A DNA stretch of 64,000 nt, from NCBI RefSeq assembly GCF_002287375.1, contig NZ_NPOA01000015.1:62001-126000 (forward strand). Reading direction: 5' to 3'. The position numbers and the translations under genes are program-made. A model generated the notes under the pieces. It was given only the letters and a program-made list of their open reading frames with translations. It searched no databases and had not been told where the DNA came from. The first letter of the stretch is position 1. Each line of letters starts with the position of its first letter. This stretch comes from Virgibacillus profundi. Lineage in GTDB: Bacteria; Bacillota; Bacilli; Bacillales; Amphibacillaceae. Shown here piece after piece: positions 27,065 to 36,097 of this stretch.

Positions 27065-27102
27065 AAACCCGCTGGGCAACTGTGCTCAGCGGGTTTTTTA
27101 TG
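27065..27102 (+). terminator. Terminator of clpE
   Basis: An AAACCCGCTG / CAGCGGGTTT stem with inner GCA/TGC pairing is followed by a T tract. Confidence 0.92.
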
Positions 27103-27249
27103 TACAACAAGCTACTGTGCGTTCACTACAAATTATCGTGAACTCTTCTAAGTCACCGCAAGATTACACATTTTATAACTCCGCAATAAATATTTAACAA
27201 AAAAAGTGAAAAACTAAGGGGAACTTCTAAAATACAAAGGATGTTTTCC

Positions 27250-28125
27250 ATGTGTAAGAATAAGCAGCTGATCATTATTATGATAATCTTTTCCATATTT
27301 ACTACTGCACCAGCATACATTTACAGTGAGGCATTACCAGAAATGCGTGTTCACTTTATCGATGTTGGACAAGGTGACAGCATTCTTATTCAAACACCTT
27401 CGAAAAAAACGATCCTTATTGATGGTGGACCTCCTAAGGCAGGGAAAAAGGTAGTTTCTTTTCTTGAAAGTAAGCAAATAAAAACAATTGATCTGCTAAT
27501 TGCAACACATCCGGATATTGACCATATTGGCGGGCTTCCACAAGTCATGAAGTCAGTAAAAGTAAAGCAAATACTTGATTCCGGAAAGCTGCATTCTACA
27601 AAAACCTATGCCAGATACATTAATCAAATATATAAGCAGGATATACCAATAAAAATTGCTAAGAAAAACGAGCATATAACCGTTGATTCGATGCTGAAAA
27701 TAAAAGTCTTAAATACGTATGAGAAAAATAAAAGCAATAACCAATCATCAATTGTGTTAAAAATAAGCTTTAAAGAAATTGATATGTTATTAATGAGTGA
27801 TGTGGAAATAGAACAGGAAAAATCGCTTTTAGAAAGCCAGGATTTACAATCTGAAATTATTAAGGTTGCACATCACGGCTCTAATACTAGTACTTCGCTT
27901 GGTTTCCTGCAGGAAGTGAATCCACAAATCGCCATTCTTACCTATAGTAAAGAAAATGATTTTGGACATCCAGTTGATCGAGTTGTTGAAAACTTATATA
28001 AAGTAAATGCAACAATCTATTCAACAGCCGCCTTTGGTAATGTTGAGATTAGAACAAATGGTATGGATTATTTTGTTATCCCACAAAGAGATCCAATTAA
28101 TAATTTAGAAGATAATGCTGGATAA
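27250..28125 (+). CDS. Exported ComEC/Rec2-type metallo-beta-lactamase-fold hydrolase
   Basis: The 291-residue protein has an N-terminal signal or anchor followed by the soluble MBL domain seen at the C-terminus of ComEC: HFIDVGQGDSILIQTP, LIDGGP, the metal motif THPDIDHIGGL, VAHHGSNTS and a final FGHP. It lacks the channel part of ComEC, so it is a stand-alone extracellular hydrolase, perhaps a nuclease or phosphodiesterase. Start is ATG 27250, with AAAGGA 8 nt upstream, rather than 27241, which abuts that site. It is not obviously part of an operon. Confidence 0.85.
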   Translation: MCKNKQLIIIMIIFSIFTTAPAYIYSEALPEMRVHFIDVGQGDSILIQTPSKKTILIDGGPPKAGKKVVSFLESKQIKTIDLLIATHPDIDHIGGLPQVMKSVKVKQILDSGKLHSTKTYARYINQIYKQDIPIKIAKKNEHITVDSMLKIKVLNTYEKNKSNNQSSIVLKISFKEIDMLLMSDVEIEQEKSLLESQDLQSEIIKVAHHGSNTSTSLGFLQEVNPQIAILTYSKENDFGHPVDRVVENLYKVNATIYSTAAFGNVEIRTNGMDYFVIPQRDPINNLEDNAG

Positions 28126-28220
28126 GTTATTTTTATTAATTTTCTCATAAATTATTTACAAATATATACAAAAGTGATATCATATTGATATAGAAATAAT
28201 ATGAAAAGGGGGAGGTAGTT

Positions 28221-28652
28221 ATTAAACGAACAGGTGAAGTTATCTTAGGGATTGTTGGAGCTATAGTATTTACTTTTTTAGCATTTATAGGTGTTGCCAT
28301 GATTTGGCTACACAATAATGAAGGTCTTGTACAAGACATTTTAAATGAAGGAACAACAGAAGAGTTTCCCGAGATTGCCATGATGGATTTAAACGAATTT
28401 GTTAATTATATGGGGGAGTTTGGCTGGCAAATTGCGATAGCTTCAGTAATTGCAATAGTATTAGGCATTGTTGCGATGGTATTACTCAGGGGAAATAAAA
28501 AACCAAAAGCAGCCGGAATCATTTTTATTGTCGCAATTGTTGTGGTTGCTTTTACAAACATTGGTCTAGCAGTTATGGGTGGTATCTTTTACCTGATTGC
28601 AGCGATCCTTTGTTTTGCAAGAAAACAGCCAACTGTTAGTGACGAAGTTTAA
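28221..28652 (+). CDS. DUF4064-family membrane protein with apparent ATT start
   Basis: The frame from 28221 reads (I/M)KRTGEVILGIVGAIVFTF and gives a 143-residue protein with four hydrophobic segments, matching the usual MKRT-EFVLG opening of DUF4064 proteins. The codon at the expected start is ATT, placed 5 nt after a strong AAGGGGGAGG site (28206-28215). The frame contains no ATG, GTG or TTG between the upstream stop (28197) and Met at 28299, and starting there would remove the first membrane helix. ATT initiation is therefore inferred. The function is unknown; an SPFH protein follows in the same direction. Confidence 0.72.
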   Translation: MKRTGEVILGIVGAIVFTFLAFIGVAMIWLHNNEGLVQDILNEGTTEEFPEIAMMDLNEFVNYMGEFGWQIAIASVIAIVLGIVAMVLLRGNKKPKAAGIIFIVAIVVVAFTNIGLAVMGGIFYLIAAILCFARKQPTVSDEV

Positions 28653-28711
28653 AGTTAGTAAAAAGATCCATAATGCGCAGATAACTTTTCAAATAGGAAA
28701 GGGGAGTTCAA

Positions 28712-29560
28712 ATGATTCAGGAGAAACAGGCATGGATAATGAATGGTTTTTTAGGAATTCTCATAATTGCACTGTTAGTGGCGGGAACAGTATTTAGTAT
28801 CTTTCAGCAACAATTTGTATTGGGTGGAATTTGTTTAATTGTGGCAATCACTTTAGGTAGTGGGATAACGCTGATTCAGCCAAATCAATCTGTTGTTGTC
28901 ATTTTTCTCGGAAAATATATGGGAACGATTCGCCAGGAAGGGATTGTAGTTACTGTCCCGTTTTCAGTCCGACGAACGATTTCACTGCGTGTACGAAATT
29001 TTAACAGTAATAGATTAAAAGTAAATGATGTAAATGGGAACCCGATTGAAATTGCCGCAGTAATTGTGTTCAAGGTAATTGATGCGGCGAAGGCTGTATT
29101 TGATGTGGATCGCTATGAGCAATTTGTCGAAATTCAAAGTGAAACGGCAATCCGTGCTGTCGCTACAAAGTACCCTTATGATACTTTTGAAAATGTGGAG
29201 CTGACACTTCGGGGCAATGCGGAAGAGGTTTCCAATGAGCTGACGACAGAGTTGCAGGAACGCTTGCGAGTAGCTGGCGTAGAGGTAATTGAAGCAAGAC
29301 TTACACATCTCGCCTATTCAACAGAAATTGCTCAGGCCATGCTGCAGCGTCAACAGGCAAGTGCGATCATTGCTGCCCGTAAAAAGATCGTTGAAGGTGC
29401 TGTGGGAATGGTACAGGATGCGATTGAACAACTGGAACATGACGGATTGGTCGAGCTGGATGATGAACGCAAGGCTGCGATGACAAATAATTTACTTGTA
29501 GCTATTGTTTCTGATCATGGAGCACAGCCAGTAATCAACACTGGATCATTATATCAATAA
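28712..29560 (+). CDS. SPFH/band-7 (stomatin-like) membrane protein
   Basis: The 282-residue protein has two N-terminal membrane helices and then an SPFH domain ([78 protein letters not shown]), followed by a helical tail rich in Ala/Gln ([25 protein letters not shown]). Such proteins assemble scaffolds in membrane microdomains. AAAGGGGAG precedes ATG 28712. A tiny ribbon-helix-helix gene starts 14 bp after its stop, an arrangement I have often seen with this SPFH subgroup. Confidence 0.9.
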   Translation: MIQEKQAWIMNGFLGILIIALLVAGTVFSIFQQQFVLGGICLIVAITLGSGITLIQPNQSVVVIFLGKYMGTIRQEGIVVTVPFSVRRTISLRVRNFNSNRLKVNDVNGNPIEIAAVIVFKVIDAAKAVFDVDRYEQFVEIQSETAIRAVATKYPYDTFENVELTLRGNAEEVSNELTTELQERLRVAGVEVIEARLTHLAYSTEIAQAMLQRQQASAIIAARKKIVEGAVGMVQDAIEQLEHDGLVELDDERKAAMTNNLLVAIVSDHGAQPVINTGSLYQ

Positions 29561-29574
29561 CAAAGAGGGTTTTT

Positions 29575-29754
29575 ATGGCTAAGAAAAAGAATTTTCCATT
29601 ACGTATCGACCCAAAATTATATGATATTCTGCAGTCATGGGCAAAAGATGAATTCCGCAGTGTCAATAGTCATGTGGAGTTTTTATTAAGAGAATCAGCT
29701 AAAAAGGCTGGTCGGTTACCAAAAAAAGAAGATAAGAATATCGGAGAAGATTAA
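29575..29754 (+). CDS. Small Arc/ribbon-helix-helix-like protein
   Basis: This 59-residue basic protein (MAKKKNFPLRIDPKLYDIL, then QSWAKDEFRSVNSHVEFLLR) has the beta-strand plus two-helix plan of the Arc/MetJ DNA-binding fold: FPLRID strand, then SVNSHVEFLLRES helix. It is often labelled a HicB-like or Arc-family antitoxin, but no toxin gene is present; the neighbour is an SPFH gene only 14 bp upstream. An AGAGGG ribosome site lies before the ATG. A strong terminator follows, so it is the last gene of the DUF4064-SPFH unit. Confidence 0.8.
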   Translation: MAKKKNFPLRIDPKLYDILQSWAKDEFRSVNSHVEFLLRESAKKAGRLPKKEDKNIGED

Positions 29755-29791
29755 GGATTAGCATCTAAATTGTGCTAATCCTTATTTTTTT
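29753..29791 (+). terminator. Terminator of the SPFH unit
   Basis: An 11-bp stem AAGGATTAGCA / TGCTAATCCTT is followed by a run of T residues. Confidence 0.92.
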
Positions 29792-29795
29792 GAAA

Positions 29796-30331
29796 AGGCT
29801 GTTTTTGCAGAGATTGGGACTGCGCACTGCTCATCCCACCGAAGTGATTTGGGACTGCGATTACTCGCCTCATCAAAAAACTTGTTGTAATTTTGCACCA
29901 TAGTTGATATAAAATGCGACGTAAATAGAGATTGATTCCAATAACTGTGCTATTGCCGCCGTCCGGGATCGCTGCGGGCGGATGCGCATCCTTAGGGCAC
30001 GGCCTCAGCCTCCTCGAGAAACCCACTCTGCGGGGTCTTCGGACACGTGCTATTCCCGCAGGAGTCACCGCCCTCCGCTCACCCGGACTGGTGGAGAGTT
30101 CAATGCTTTGTACCAATTAGTTCATATGGTTCATTGCCAATACTTGCAATTATAGCGTAGTGTATTTCCGGAGCGATGGATTAAACCTATTACCATTGAT
30201 TTTACTTCGCAGTTTATAGATACTGCGAAGGTTAAAAAGCAACAAATGGTTTCGATGGGGCGAGTAGTGCGCAGTCCTAGTATTTTGGTGGGGCGAACGA
30301 AGTGCAGTCCCAAAGTTTACAAAGAGAGCCT
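29796..30331. mobile_element. Composite MITE-like repeat, copy B
   Basis: It is bounded by AGGCTGTTTTTGCAGAGATT and its inverted relative ending AAAGAGAGCCT. The outer GGGACTGCGCACTGC and GTGCAGTCCC sequences form long terminal inverted repeats, and a second inner pair (GGGACTGC...CGCCTCATC / GATGGGGCGAG...GCAGTCC) follows. Module II lies in minus orientation at about 29963-30080; module I is missing. It separates the SPFH unit from the GntR unit and its right end borders the GntR promoter. Confidence 0.78.
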
Positions 30332-30347
30332 TTTTTTAAAAAAAGTA

Positions 30348-30397
30348 TTGACAAAAATGTTAAATAGTTATACGGTTAGTTACATAAGTAATTAACC
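30348..30397 (+). promoter_or_regulatory. Promoter and candidate GntR operator of the ytr-like unit
   Basis: TTGACA at 30348-30353 is a consensus -35; the -10 is uncertain (TATACG or TACGGT). An imperfect palindrome GGTTAGTTAC-ATAA-GTAATTAACC (30374-30397) covers the expected transcription start, a likely autoregulatory operator for the GntR protein encoded 20 bp downstream. Confidence 0.6.
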
Positions 30398-30417
30398 AAT
30401 TAACGAAGGAGCCTATG

Positions 30418-30786
30418 ATGAGAAAATCATTAGATGAAAACAAACCAATATTCCTTCAAATAAAAGAACAGTTAGAGGACTCAATCATCGATGGAAATAT
30501 GAAGGCTGGAGAGAGAGTGCCTTCGACCAATGAATTTGCAGCCTATTACAAAATTAATCCAGCCACTGCTGCAAAAGGGATCAATGAGCTCGTTTCAGAG
30601 TCAATTCTTTTTAAACGAAGGGGTGTTGGAATGTTTGTAACAGAAGATGCGAAGGAAATTTTAATCAAAAAGTATAAGAAATCGTTTTACAACAATTATG
30701 TGCTTCCATTAAAAAATGAGGCTAGGAAGCTACGAATTAATGAAAATGAATTAATGGAAATGGTGAAAAGGGAGGATAACCAATGA
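30418..30786 (+). CDS. GntR-family regulator (YtrA-type)
   Basis: The 122-residue protein is a GntR winged helix (KPIFLQIKEQLEDSIIDGNMKAGERVPSTNEFA, INPATAAKGINELVSE, RRGVGMFVT) with only a short C-terminal helix, the YtrA layout typical of regulators that control an adjoining ABC transporter. Start is the second of two ATGs (30418), 6 nt after AAGGAG. Its stop overlaps the next start as ATGA, so it is translationally coupled to the ATPase gene. The palindrome in the promoter is the probable target. Confidence 0.88.
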   Translation: MRKSLDENKPIFLQIKEQLEDSIIDGNMKAGERVPSTNEFAAYYKINPATAAKGINELVSESILFKRRGVGMFVTEDAKEILIKKYKKSFYNNYVLPLKNEARKLRINENELMEMVKREDNQ

Positions 30787-31640
30787 AAATTGAAGTGAGA
30801 AACTTATCCAAAAAATACAAGGATAATCATGCACTAAAAAACATTTCATTTAACTTGGAAGAACCGAAAATATACGGTTTACTCGGAAGAAACGGTGCAG
30901 GGAAAACTACATTTATGGATATATTATCAGGACAAATATTAGCGAGTGATGGACAGATTTTAATCGATGGGGAGAACCCATTTGATAATCAGCGTTTAAC
31001 GGAGTCCATTTGTTTAATAAAAGAGGGGCATAATTTCAGGAAAGATTTAAAGGTGAAAAATGTACTCAAAATTTATTCATTCTTTTATCCGAATTGGGAT
31101 CAGGATCTTGCTGAGGCGTTAATTAAAGAATACAACCTTAATCTTAATTCGAAAGTAAAAACACTATCCAAAGGAATGGAATCAGCACTGGGGATCACTG
31201 TTGGGTTAGCGAGCAAAGCACCAATTACTATCTTTGATGAACCATATATTGGACTTGATGCACCTTCAAGAAAAAAATTCTATGAAATAATGCTGGAGGA
31301 ATACCAAGCAGAGAAGCGCACCATCATTTTCTCGACACACTTAATTGATGAGGTGAGTTTATTATTTGAGGAAGTTTTGATATTACAGGAAGGGTCATTG
31401 ATCCTGCAAGAAGAGTCGGAAATCCTTAGAGATAATACAGTCGCAGTATCTGGAACCATCGAGGAAGTGGAAGCATTTCTTTCCGACAAAGAAGTGATTG
31501 AGAAGAAACAGCTTGCAGGAATGATGACAGCATATGTTTATGGAAATATGGAAGAAGCAAAAATGCAAGGACTCCATGTGGAAGGTATACCAATTCAAGA
31601 GCTAATGATTTATTTAACGGAAAGAAAGAAGGGGGCTTAA
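30783..31640 (+). CDS. ABC transporter ATP-binding protein (YtrB-like)
   Basis: The 285-residue ATPase has Walker A GRNGAGKTTFMDI, Walker B ITIFDEPYIGLD and the switch His in FSTHLIDEV. The signature motif is degenerate (LSKGMESALGI instead of LSGGQ), a trait of GntR-linked YtrB-like proteins. It overlaps the GntR gene by 4 bp and lies 3 bp before the membrane component. The unit probably responds to cell-wall-active compounds by analogy with ytr operons; this is inference. Confidence 0.86.
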   Translation: MKIEVRNLSKKYKDNHALKNISFNLEEPKIYGLLGRNGAGKTTFMDILSGQILASDGQILIDGENPFDNQRLTESICLIKEGHNFRKDLKVKNVLKIYSFFYPNWDQDLAEALIKEYNLNLNSKVKTLSKGMESALGITVGLASKAPITIFDEPYIGLDAPSRKKFYEIMLEEYQAEKRTIIFSTHLIDEVSLLFEEVLILQEGSLILQEESEILRDNTVAVSGTIEEVEAFLSDKEVIEKKQLAGMMTAYVYGNMEEAKMQGLHVEGIPIQELMIYLTERKKGA

Positions 31641-31643
31641 ATT

Positions 31644-32345
31644 ATGGCTAGACAAATAAAAGGATTACTATATTTTTTTATTACAGATATTCGCCATTCA
31701 TTGATGATTTTTTGGACGATTTTACTAAGTATTTTAGTCGTTTCGCTAGCCTTTTCCTATTTTTTACTAAGTGTTGAAGATGGAAAATACTTTTTTGCAT
31801 TCACGATTCCAATCTATGTATATTGTGCTATAGTCGGCTTTTTAACTGTTAAGGACAATATTCCTTTTGCATTAAAAATAGGTGCAACCAGAAAAAATAT
31901 ATTTATCAGTATTGGTTTGTTTTTCTTAGGATTGGCATTTGTAAAATCTATTATCGCAAATACATTACATGCCCTTACATTATTATTTACAGAGGCTACT
32001 GGTATTCACACGTTTCATTTTATACATGCTGCATCACTGTTACAGGATACTTGGTTAACAAGGGTTTTCGTGGATGCATCCATTGCGTTCTTTTTCTTCG
32101 CAGTCATGTTTATTGTTGGTTTGTTATTTTATAAGTATGGATTAGCAGGTGGCGGATCTGTTGCAGGGGTAGTTGTTGTTGTATTACTTCTCGGAATTGC
32201 ACAGGGTTGGATCTTTGACTTTTTTGTCGAAGTGATTTCAGATTTAAAGTTAACATTCTTCTTTCAAATGCTCGGAGTGGGGATAGGGATATACATTATA
32301 TCATTCCTGCTAGTAAGAAGGATAACGACTGTCAAAGTAAAATAA
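31644..32345 (+). CDS. Membrane component of the GntR-linked ABC module
   Basis: The 233-residue protein has about six hydrophobic segments and no recognisable enzymatic motif. Its position 3 bp after the ATPase gene, same strand, and GATRKNIFISIGLFFLGLAF (a motif seen in YtrC-type and related ABC-2 permeases) indicate it is the permease partner. GGGGG lies 9 nt before the ATG. A strong terminator follows. The substrate is unknown. Confidence 0.72.
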   Translation: MARQIKGLLYFFITDIRHSLMIFWTILLSILVVSLAFSYFLLSVEDGKYFFAFTIPIYVYCAIVGFLTVKDNIPFALKIGATRKNIFISIGLFFLGLAFVKSIIANTLHALTLLFTEATGIHTFHFIHAASLLQDTWLTRVFVDASIAFFFFAVMFIVGLLFYKYGLAGGGSVAGVVVVVLLLGIAQGWIFDFFVEVISDLKLTFFFQMLGVGIGIYIISFLLVRRITTVKVK

Positions 32346-32347
32346 GC

Positions 32348-32388
32348 GAAGGACTGAAGCGGTTATGCGGCTTCAGTCCTTCTTTTTT
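32348..32388 (+). terminator. Terminator of the GntR-ABC unit
   Basis: A 13-bp stem GAAGGACTGAAGC / GCTTCAGTCCTTC is followed by six T residues. Just downstream (32388-32415) is a short sequence resembling the terminal part of the composite MITE-like repeats. Confidence 0.9.
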
Positions 32389-32599
32389 GCATACTGCTCT
32401 TCCCACTGAATTGATTATTACTTATGTATTTTAACGTAGGGTAATTGTTATTTTGTGTTAAAATAAATATAAATGATTACGAATATTCAGTTCCCCAATG
32501 AAATGTATTTAGTGCAAAAGTAATTTAACTGATGTTCTACACCTGGGCAATAATCTTGAATAAAAAAAATTTTTTGAAAGTAGGTTAAAAATATTGATT

Positions 32600-32953
32600 A
32601 TGAAAGCTCTTTTAAGAGGTGGAATACCATTCATCATTATGAGCGGTATTGCTTTATTACTTTATTTTCAGGGGAAGTATTCGGATGCTAAAGGTACATT
32701 TGTTGTAAGCCTAATTGCCTTTTTTGTCGGCGCTGCATCCATAATTTATAATATAGAACATTGGAGTCTTACTAAACAAAGCGCTGTCCATTTTGTTATA
32801 ATGCTGATCACAATTTATCCTATTCTTTTATTAAGTGGTTGGTTTACGATTACATCTGTATTCGACGCTTTTAAAATTTTTATACTTTTTGTTTTTGTTG
32901 GCATCATTTTATGGTCTGTATTATTTACGTTAGCCATAATTTTTTCTTGGTAA
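32600..32953 (+). CDS. DUF3021-like small membrane protein
   Basis: The 117-residue protein has four predicted membrane helices and the arrangement of DUF3021 proteins (N-terminal LLRGGIPFIIMSGIALLLY, then SAVHFVIMLITIYPILLLSGWF). DUF3021 proteins often accompany LytTR regulators, but none is present here. ATG 32600 or the TTG two codons earlier (32594) could be the start; AGTAGG lies 9 nt before the TTG. It stands alone between two ABC modules. Confidence 0.65.
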   Translation: MKALLRGGIPFIIMSGIALLLYFQGKYSDAKGTFVVSLIAFFVGAASIIYNIEHWSLTKQSAVHFVIMLITIYPILLLSGWFTITSVFDAFKIFILFVFVGIILWSVLFTLAIIFSW

Positions 32954-33078
32954 AAAATAAACGAGTATTCCATAATAGTGTGCGACAATTTAAAATGGCA
33001 TTATATAGAAATGCTAAAGACCAACTTGGATAAAGTCGGTCTTTGTTCTTGCTGATTACATCAAAAAGAGCTTCCATT

Positions 33079-33855
33079 TCACTCAGCTAGCTCCTTATTC
33101 TTAAATGTAAGAATTGAAGCTGCTACAAGGATAATTGAAATGGCTATGGTAACAATTGCTGAACCTATCAGGTCTGAAGGAATTGAATCTGTCATAAGCA
33201 TTTCAAATATATGACTGGATAGGTTATTTGGGCTCCACTCGAGTACATGGGCGAAAACTTGTGTTATAACACTCATGAGCATGATCGTTATGATAGTTAG
33301 GAAAGCGACCAGGCCTGGTGTTTTGAATAATGTATTATAAAAAATGGACAATGATATAACGAGCATAAACCACAGCCCATAGAAAAAAACAATTTGTAAG
33401 AGAGCTGTCAATGATAGTTCGCCATAAAGAAGATTCGTATAGTACCAGCTTGCAAGCATACCAATAAACAATGATCCCCATACGATTACAAGCAGTGCTG
33501 CCCATTTAGCAGTTATATAATTTTTAAAAGAAACAGGCTTTACTAAAATAAGCTCTGAAACACCACTTTTTCGCTCGCCTGCTATTGTGCCCATAGACAT
33601 CAGGACAATAATTAAAACACCAAGACTGCTGAATTGCCCAAGGCTCATCATCACAACTTCTGCTGGAGTGAATTCTGGTAGTTCTATTACTGTTCCATCT
33701 GGTACGCCTCCGACAGATTCAATGATTTGTGGTAAATAATAATTGGAAATCGGATCTAAAATCGCAATTAAAATAATTACTAAAGGTACCCAGATCCATT
33801 TTTTATTATGCCAATTCTCCAGCATTTCCTTTTTGAATAATGTAGACCATTGCAT
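33079..33855 (-). CDS. ABC-2-type permease (YxlG-like)
   Basis: The 258-residue protein has six membrane helices and the ABC-2 signature region (MGTIAGERKSGVSELILVKPVSFKNYITAKW) characteristic of the NosY/YxlG group. Its start codon overlaps the stop of the ATPase gene by one base (TAATG), so the two are translationally coupled. The order PLDc_N protein, ATPase, permease equals yxlE-yxlF-yxlG of B. subtilis (from memory), but here the unit is preceded by a GntR regulator instead of a sigma factor. Confidence 0.84.
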   Translation of the reverse strand: MQWSTLFKKEMLENWHNKKWIWVPLVIILIAILDPISNYYLPQIIESVGGVPDGTVIELPEFTPAEVVMMSLGQFSSLGVLIIVLMSMGTIAGERKSGVSELILVKPVSFKNYITAKWAALLVIVWGSLFIGMLASWYYTNLLYGELSLTALLQIVFFYGLWFMLVISLSIFYNTLFKTPGLVAFLTIITIMLMSVITQVFAHVLEWSPNNLSSHIFEMLMTDSIPSDLIGSAIVTIAISIILVAASILTFKNKELAE

Positions 33856-34766
33856 TAGTTATTCACCACTTTCATAAACATGTCTTCCAGAGAGGCACGA
33901 TTGAGCGTAAAGTTTGTTAACGGCCAGTTTTCATTTGCAGCGGCTGTTAGTATTTCCTGTCTTGCCTGGATAATATCTGTTGCTGTTACATGCAGTACAT
34001 TTCTATCAATATAACTATCCATAACATTAGTAAGTTTATTCACTTTTAATTGATAGTTCTCCAGATCATCCTGAAATTCAAGTTCAATTTTAGAAGTTTG
34101 ATATTTTTGACGTAATTCAGACATGGAACCAGCTTCTACAATCTCACCTTTTCTAAGTAGCAGCAGCTCATCACTAATCTCGTCAGCATCACTTAAAATA
34201 TGGGTGGAAAAGAGGATCGTCATTTCCTTCTTCAGTTCTTCCATTAATGTTAAAACCTCACGACGGCCAATTGGATCCAGTGATGAAACAGGTTCATCAA
34301 GCATTAATAGCTTTGGCTTATGAATGATTGCCTGTGCAATACCAAGCCGTTGCTTCATCCCACCCGAGTATTTTCCGATACGTTGATGTTTTGCTTCAGA
34401 AATTCCCACTTTTACAAGGAGATCCTCTGCACGTTTACCAGCTTCAGTTTTTGAAAGAAAGGCAAGCTGGCCACTGTAAACTAGAAATTCCATACCTGTC
34501 ATCCATGAATAAAATACAGGATATTGCGGCAGATAGCCGATATGTTTTCTGAGATCATCATTTTCTTTCATATCCGTAAATTTTACAGTTCCTGAAGAAG
34601 GTTTCAGAAGGCCAGCTAATGTTCGTAAAATAGTTGTCTTTCCAGCACCATTTGGCCCGATTAGTGCAATACATTTACCAGACTGAAATTCAAAGCTGAT
34701 ATTTTTAACTGCTGCTTTACTGTCATATGTTTTAGAAAGATTTTTTACTGTTAATAAAGTCGTCAT
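33855..34766 (-). CDS. ABC transporter ATP-binding protein (YxlF-like)
   Basis: The 303-residue ATPase has Walker A GPNGAGKTTILRT, signature YSGGMKQRLGIAQ, Walker B LLMLDEPVSSLD and switch His FSTHILSDA, followed by a C-terminal domain of ~90 residues. Start is ATG 34766, which overlaps the stop of the preceding small gene (TAATG) and has AAGGAG upstream; the frame stays open to 34847 without a ribosome site. Confidence 0.88.
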   Translation of the reverse strand: MTTLLTVKNLSKTYDSKAAVKNISFEFQSGKCIALIGPNGAGKTTILRTLAGLLKPSSGTVKFTDMKENDDLRKHIGYLPQYPVFYSWMTGMEFLVYSGQLAFLSKTEAGKRAEDLLVKVGISEAKHQRIGKYSGGMKQRLGIAQAIIHKPKLLMLDEPVSSLDPIGRREVLTLMEELKKEMTILFSTHILSDADEISDELLLLRKGEIVEAGSMSELRQKYQTSKIELEFQDDLENYQLKVNKLTNVMDSYIDRNVLHVTATDIIQARQEILTAAANENWPLTNFTLNRASLEDMFMKVVNN

Positions 34767-34969
34767 TAGCGCTGGCTCCTTCCGAAAATGAAATATAATA
34801 TTGGCCCGAAAATATTTACGAAGATAATGATGAAAAACCACATCCATTTGGGACCATTTGTATTGTCAGCTTTCGCCCAATCAATCATTGCAATAATTAT
34901 TAAAATACCTTGAATCACAAGAACAGGTGCAATAACTGCCCAATTAATCGCATCGAAAAATTCCTGCAT
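34766..34969 (-). CDS. Small PLDc_N-domain membrane protein (YxlE-like)
   Basis: The 67-residue protein has two membrane helices and the PLDc_N signature: AMIDWAKADNTNGPKWMWFFIII and NIFGPILYFIFGR. Despite the domain name it contains no phospholipase catalytic site. Start is ATG 34969, preceded by GGGGGG. In the B. subtilis sigY operon the corresponding YxlE is a negative regulator-type partner of an ABC transporter; the role here is inferred from position only. Confidence 0.85.
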   Translation of the reverse strand: MQEFFDAINWAVIAPVLVIQGILIIIAMIDWAKADNTNGPKWMWFFIIIFVNIFGPILYFIFGRSQR

Positions 34970-34990
34970 ATTTAATCCCCCCATCTCAAT

Positions 34991-36097
34991 TTAAGCCCCT
35001 AATAAAATAGGGATTCCTACAGCTAATAAAATAATAGCTACAAAAATAATCCATGCCAGTGGTCTTGCAAAATTAATGGTCCAGCCAACTCCAAATCTTT
35101 TTTCTAAAAAGAGGGCGGGGTCATTTTTATTAAAATAAAACTGGCCAAGTTTCCAATATTTATCATCATCACGATCGATAATATCTCCATTTTCCCCTGT
35201 GCTTGTTTTAACACGACTGCCGCCCTGACCTGTTGTAATAGAAAGGATAATAGCGCCCAGCGTGACGGCAAGACTGAATACAAGTGGTACGATCGTCAAC
35301 AGCTGCTGATTTATTGGATAGATGAATGATAGCTGAATGAAGGAAAACATTAATGTTAAAGCAGTACCTGTAATAATGATATAAAGAGACCATCTTCGTC
35401 TAAAAATGATGTTTCTCCGCACTGATTCCTCCGGCTTCTCTGCATTGATTTGCTGTTTTGCCTTGGCAATTATTGTGTTTATAAATATAAAGAGCAATGT
35501 TAAATACAATTGCATGATCGGCATGATAAGCACAGATCGATAGGACTTATCTGCCCAATTTGTGACCTCGCCTTGAAAGTTATACTGCATAGGGATTCTG
35601 TCCGGAATCTGATGATAGGACTGAAATGTTAAAGCAATAGTTGCGAATGCGATGATAAATGAAAATATAAACCATAGATTCGAATAGGTTATCTTCTGCT
35701 CACGAAAGTGCATATCAATAAATACTTGCTGTGATTTCTCCTTCGCCCAGTTTTCCTTTACCTTCAATGCTTTCATATTGCCATGGAACTTCAAATAAAT
35801 GAGAAAACTACTGATAATATATACAGCGATTATGATGCCAAACAGAATACTGATTGTATTTTCATCATTTTCAATGAAAAAGCCAAACAGTAAAAAGATA
35901 CCCATCACCAGAATACTTAGATTCCCAGTCATTAAAGCGTATTGTTTTCGCATCGCTTTTAGTACTGGGCTATGGTAGACTTCCCCCGGTATCGAAACCC
36001 CAAAGCTTTCTGTTTTTCTGGTCCAATAGGGAATAAACATCAATGAAACAAATACCGGGATTAATATCACTACTAATAAAACAATCGTTATGTTCAT
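34991..36097 (-). CDS. DUF1648/DUF5808-type polytopic membrane protein
   Basis: The 368-residue protein has about nine hydrophobic segments. A DUF1648 segment is visible mid-protein (YHQIPDRIPMQYNFQGEVTNWADKS), and a C-terminal DUF5808-like part contains DDDKYWKLGQFYFNKNDPALFLEKRFGVGWTINF. Such proteins recur next to GntR regulators in Bacillaceae and resemble SdpI-type immunity proteins in the DUF1648 region. It starts two bases before the end of the regulator gene region (its ATG directly abuts the GntR stop). Function unknown. Confidence 0.8.
   Translation of the reverse strand: MNITIVLLVVILIPVFVSLMFIPYWTRKTESFGVSIPGEVYHSPVLKAMRKQYALMTGNLSILVMGIFLLFGFFIENDENTISILFGIIIAVYIISSFLIYLKFHGNMKALKVKENWAKEKSQQVFIDMHFREQKITYSNLWFIFSFIIAFATIALTFQSYHQIPDRIPMQYNFQGEVTNWADKSYRSVLIMPIMQLYLTLLFIFINTIIAKAKQQINAEKPEESVRRNIIFRRRWSLYIIITGTALTLMFSFIQLSFIYPINQQLLTIVPLVFSLAVTLGAIILSITTGQGGSRVKTSTGENGDIIDRDDDKYWKLGQFYFNKNDPALFLEKRFGVGWTINFARPLAWIIFVAIILLAVGIPILLGA

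Noticed and set aside
34766-34969. Phospholipase D activity for the PLDc_N protein
   Set aside because: The domain is only the N-terminal membrane part; no HKD motif exists in the 67-residue product.
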